Assembly: GCA_905479535.1 (NCBI GenBank)
Contig: CAJQMW010000369.1
Span: 1-7,370, forward strand
Origin: an uncultured Maribacter sp.
GTDB taxonomy: Bacteria; Bacteroidota; Bacteroidia; Flavobacteriales; Flavobacteriaceae
Direction of reading: 5' to 3'
DNA: 7,370 bases
The notes below the pieces were generated by a model. It worked only from the letters and a program-made list of their open reading frames with translations, was not told where the DNA came from and made no database searches. The position numbers and the translations under genes were made by a program. Positions 5,734-7,370 of the stretch are shown here, in pieces (position 1 is the stretch's first letter; the number at the start of each line of letters is the position of its first letter).

Positions 5734-6174
5734 TTAATTGCCGTTCTTGAACTTCAAAAAATTGGCTTCCGACTCAAAGTAGGCCACTTTACCGTCCGCT
5801 TGCATTAGTACAATGAACGCTTCGGTCTTATCGACCTTTTGGTTGCTGAACGGGTCGATACCCGTTCTTGCTTGTTCATTTTCGTTCAAGGTCTTAACAC
5901 ACATTTGGCAACAGCCATAATAGGTCTTCCCGTTGACGGGAACGGGCATCTGCAACTTGCCCATGTAGGCATCGTTTACCATACAAACCAGTTCATTGGG
6001 TACTTGTGCGCCTACTTGGTAGTTTTGTTGTGTGCCTTCAACAATTGCTTCGGTAGTGGCAACAGCTTCTTCTTTAACCTCTTTTTTTTCTGTTTTTGAA
6101 TTACAGGCGGCCAAACTGATTGCCAAGACAGTAATTATGGATAATTGCTTTGTTTTGTTTTTTATTGTTTTCAT
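5734..6174 (-). CDS. Cys-rich YHS/TRASH-like lipoprotein, probable metal binder
   Basis: The 146-residue protein starts at ATG 6172-6174. A signal peptide ends in the lipobox LAAC (Cys24), followed by a Lys/Glu-rich linker (about 25-50). The C-terminal domain (about 60-144) has a Cys-Met pair at 64-65 (ELVCMVNDAYMG), the phrase PVPVNGKTYYGCCQMC (Cys88, Cys89, Cys92), and ends with DKTEAFIVLM...VAYFESEANFLKF. The Cys-containing front motif, the Tyr-Tyr-Gly-Cys-Cys-x-Met-Cys knuckle and the FESE..F.KF tail resemble YHS/TRASH metal-binding domains that accompany copper ATPases and oxidases; this assignment is from motif memory. It starts 48 bases after the ATPase stop and is followed by a 435-base sparse stretch. 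It probably binds Cu(I) exported by the ATPase at a membrane surface; NosL-type proteins are an alternative comparison but lack this Cys-Cys-x-x-Cys pattern. Confidence 0.85.
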   Translation of the reverse strand: MKTIKNKTKQLSIITVLAISLAACNSKTEKKEVKEEAVATTEAIVEGTQQNYQVGAQVPNELVCMVNDAYMGKLQMPVPVNGKTYYGCCQMCVKTLNENEQARTGIDPFSNQKVDKTEAFIVLMQADGKVAYFESEANFLKFKNGN

Positions 6175-6203
6175 CGTTTTATTTTTTATAATGAATTATT
6201 TTT

Positions 6204-6217
6204 TCGGGATGTCCCGA
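6204..6217. promoter_or_regulatory. Short dyad between ATPase and lipoprotein genes
   Basis: TCGGGATGTCCCGA is a 6+2+6 inverted repeat lying 5 bases after the ATPase stop and 30 bases before the lipoprotein ATG. On the minus strand it is followed by an A-run (AAAAAATAATT) rather than T's, so it is not a standard terminator for that strand. It could be a protein-binding dyad or a small RNA hairpin; nothing in the window decides this. Confidence 0.3.
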
Positions 6218-6222
6218 TAAAT

Positions 6223-7370
6223 TTACGTGTCCAATTTGAGTTTCCTTAAACGCAAAGAATTGGAAATCACGGAAAATGAACTAAAGGCCATAGCCGCCGC
6301 AGCTATTATTGGCGAAAGCAACAGCCCAAATACCGGATATAAAACCCCTGCGGCCAATGGAACGCCCAGCACATTGTATATGAACGCAAAAAACAGATTT
6401 TGCTTAATGTTTCCCATAACTCCCGTACTTAAGTTTTTGGCCTTTACGATACCCATTAAATCGCCTTTTACCAACGTAACTTCAGAGCTTTCAATGGCCA
6501 CATCCGTGCCTGTTCCCATGGCTATACCAATATCTGCCTGGGCCAGTGCGGGCGCGTCATTTATGCCATCGCCGGCCATGGCCACTATCTTGCCTTGTTT
6601 TTGTAAATCTTCAATGAGCTTCAATTTATCTTCCGGTAAACAGTCTGCTTTAAAGCTCGATAAGTTAAGTTCAGCAGATACCGCTTTGGCCGTGTTTTCA
6701 TTATCGCCGGTCATCATGATCACTTCAATGCCCTGCTTTTGAAGTGCTGCAATGGCTTTTTTACTGGTTTCCTTGATGGCATCGGTGATGGATACATAAC
6801 CTACGACTTCTTGGTTAACAGAAATGTAGGATACTGTTTTTCCCAATTTTTGTTCGTCAATGATTTTAGTATCAATGGCTTCAAGTATTTGCGCATTAAC
6901 CGCATGCATTAATTTTTTATTACCAAGTGCAATTTTGTTTTTGTTTACCGTTCCAACAACCCCTTTTCCGGTTACCGCCTCAAAATCCTTTACGTCTTCC
7001 AACACCACCTTTTCGACTTTGGCATATTTTACAACAGCTTCGGCAAGTGGATGTTCACTGTATTGGTTTACGGATGCAATATATTTGAGAAGTAATTTGG
7101 CATCGTTGGTTTTTGATAGGTCCATAACTTTTTCTACCGATGGTTTTCCTTCGGTAATGGTACCTGTTTTATCGGTAATCAATACATTGACTTTATTTAA
7201 ATGCTCAATGGCCTCGGCGTTTTTTATGAGTACACCGTTTAAAGCACCTTTACCTACGCCTACCATTACGGACATTGGCGTTGCCAAACCAACGGCACAA
7301 GGGCAAGCAATGATCAATACGGCAATGGCATTTACAAATGCGTAAACCATGGCAGGTTCCGGGCCATAAT
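6223..7370 (-). CDS. copA: Cu(+)-type P1B ATPase, C-terminal half (N-terminus cut by window edge)
   Basis: The frame is open to the window edge. The ATG at 7348-7350 is internal, since the codons before it continue the conserved TM region (YGPEPAMVYAFVNAIA). Numbering from that Met, visible features are the transport motif Cys16-Pro-Cys18, the phosphorylation site Asp60-Lys-Thr-Gly-Thr64, the nucleotide-domain Ser-Glu-His-Pro (98-101), Thr214-Gly-Asp-Asn217, and Gly260-Asp-Gly-Ile-Asn-Asp265. In the last two helices Tyr325-Asn326 and Met354...Ser357-Ser358 match the P1B-1 signature for Cu(I)/Ag(I) selectivity. About 381 residues are present of the 700-850 usual for the family; the metal-binding HMA domains and first helices lie outside the window. 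It exports Cu(I) from cytoplasm to periplasm using ATP. It ends 48 bases before the Cys-rich lipoprotein gene. The symbol rests on family membership, not on strain-specific evidence. Confidence 0.95.
   Translation of the reverse strand, partial: YGPEPAMVYAFVNAIAVLIIACPCAVGLATPMSVMVGVGKGALNGVLIKNAEAIEHLNKVNVLITDKTGTITEGKPSVEKVMDLSKTNDAKLLLKYIASVNQYSEHPLAEAVVKYAKVEKVVLEDVKDFEAVTGKGVVGTVNKNKIALGNKKLMHAVNAQILEAIDTKIIDEQKLGKTVSYISVNQEVVGYVSITDAIKETSKKAIAALQKQGIEVIMMTGDNENTAKAVSAELNLSSFKADCLPEDKLKLIEDLQKQGKIVAMAGDGINDAPALAQADIGIAMGTGTDVAIESSEVTLVKGDLMGIVKAKNLSTGVMGNIKQNLFFAFIYNVLGVPLAAGVLYPVFGLLLSPIIAAAAMAFSSFSVISNSLRLRKLKLDT

Noticed and set aside
6227..7345. Two long plus-strand open frames opposite the ATPase gene
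   Set aside because: They are antisense shadows of a strongly conserved P-type ATPase frame and have Ser/Ala/Thr-rich translations without domain motifs.
7348..7350. ATG at 7350 as the start of the ATPase
   Set aside because: Conserved ATPase residues continue upstream in frame to the window edge, and a start here would remove the actuator domain and most membrane helices.

Overview
The window looks like chromosomal or accessory DNA of a Bacteroidota bacterium, most likely a flavobacterium. The evidence is moderate-to-low GC, A-rich leaders without a clear Shine-Dalgarno (e.g. ATAACAATG), and protein types common in that phylum: DUF3347 lipoproteins, a Haem_bd-type single-CXXCH protein, a SHOCT mini-protein and YHS/TRASH-like lipoproteins. 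No taxonomic marker gene is present, so this is inference.

Every gene I can support lies on the minus strand, so transcription runs from high to low coordinates. The order is: the C-terminal half of a Cu(+)-type P1B ATPase (6223-7370, cut by the window edge); a Cys-rich lipoprotein (5734-6174); a 435-base sparse stretch with one candidate 30-residue membrane peptide (5509-5601); a 770-residue multicopper oxidase carrying a Met-rich insert and a C-terminal CopB-like outer-membrane barrel (2986-5298); a SHOCT mini-protein (2774-2965); two tandem DUF302 proteins (2383-2769 and 1902-2372); a His/Met-rich DUF3347 lipoprotein (1229-1879); a haem-binding CXXCH protein (776-1228) whose GTG start abuts the preceding stop in the same frame; and a short, C-terminally reduced DUF3347 paralogue (404-751). 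A hairpin (350-392) follows, then the start of an unrecognised multi-pass membrane protein (1-263, cut by the window edge).

Read together this is a copper (possibly also silver) efflux and envelope-detoxification cluster. The ATPase would move Cu(I) out of the cytoplasm, the Cys- and Met/His-rich lipoproteins would bind metal in the periplasm or at the membranes, and the multicopper oxidase would oxidise Cu(I) to Cu(II) next to the outer membrane. Intergenic gaps from 5298 down to 404 are 0 to about 24 bases, so these eight genes are probably one operon. The most interesting points are the single-chain fusion of a multicopper oxidase to a CopB-like barrel, an in-frame hexanucleotide repeat encoding Met-Asp in its metal-binding insert, the single-stop same-frame junction between two secreted proteins, and two pairs of diverged paralogues (DUF302, DUF3347). 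I see no RNA gene, CRISPR array, transposase or attachment site.
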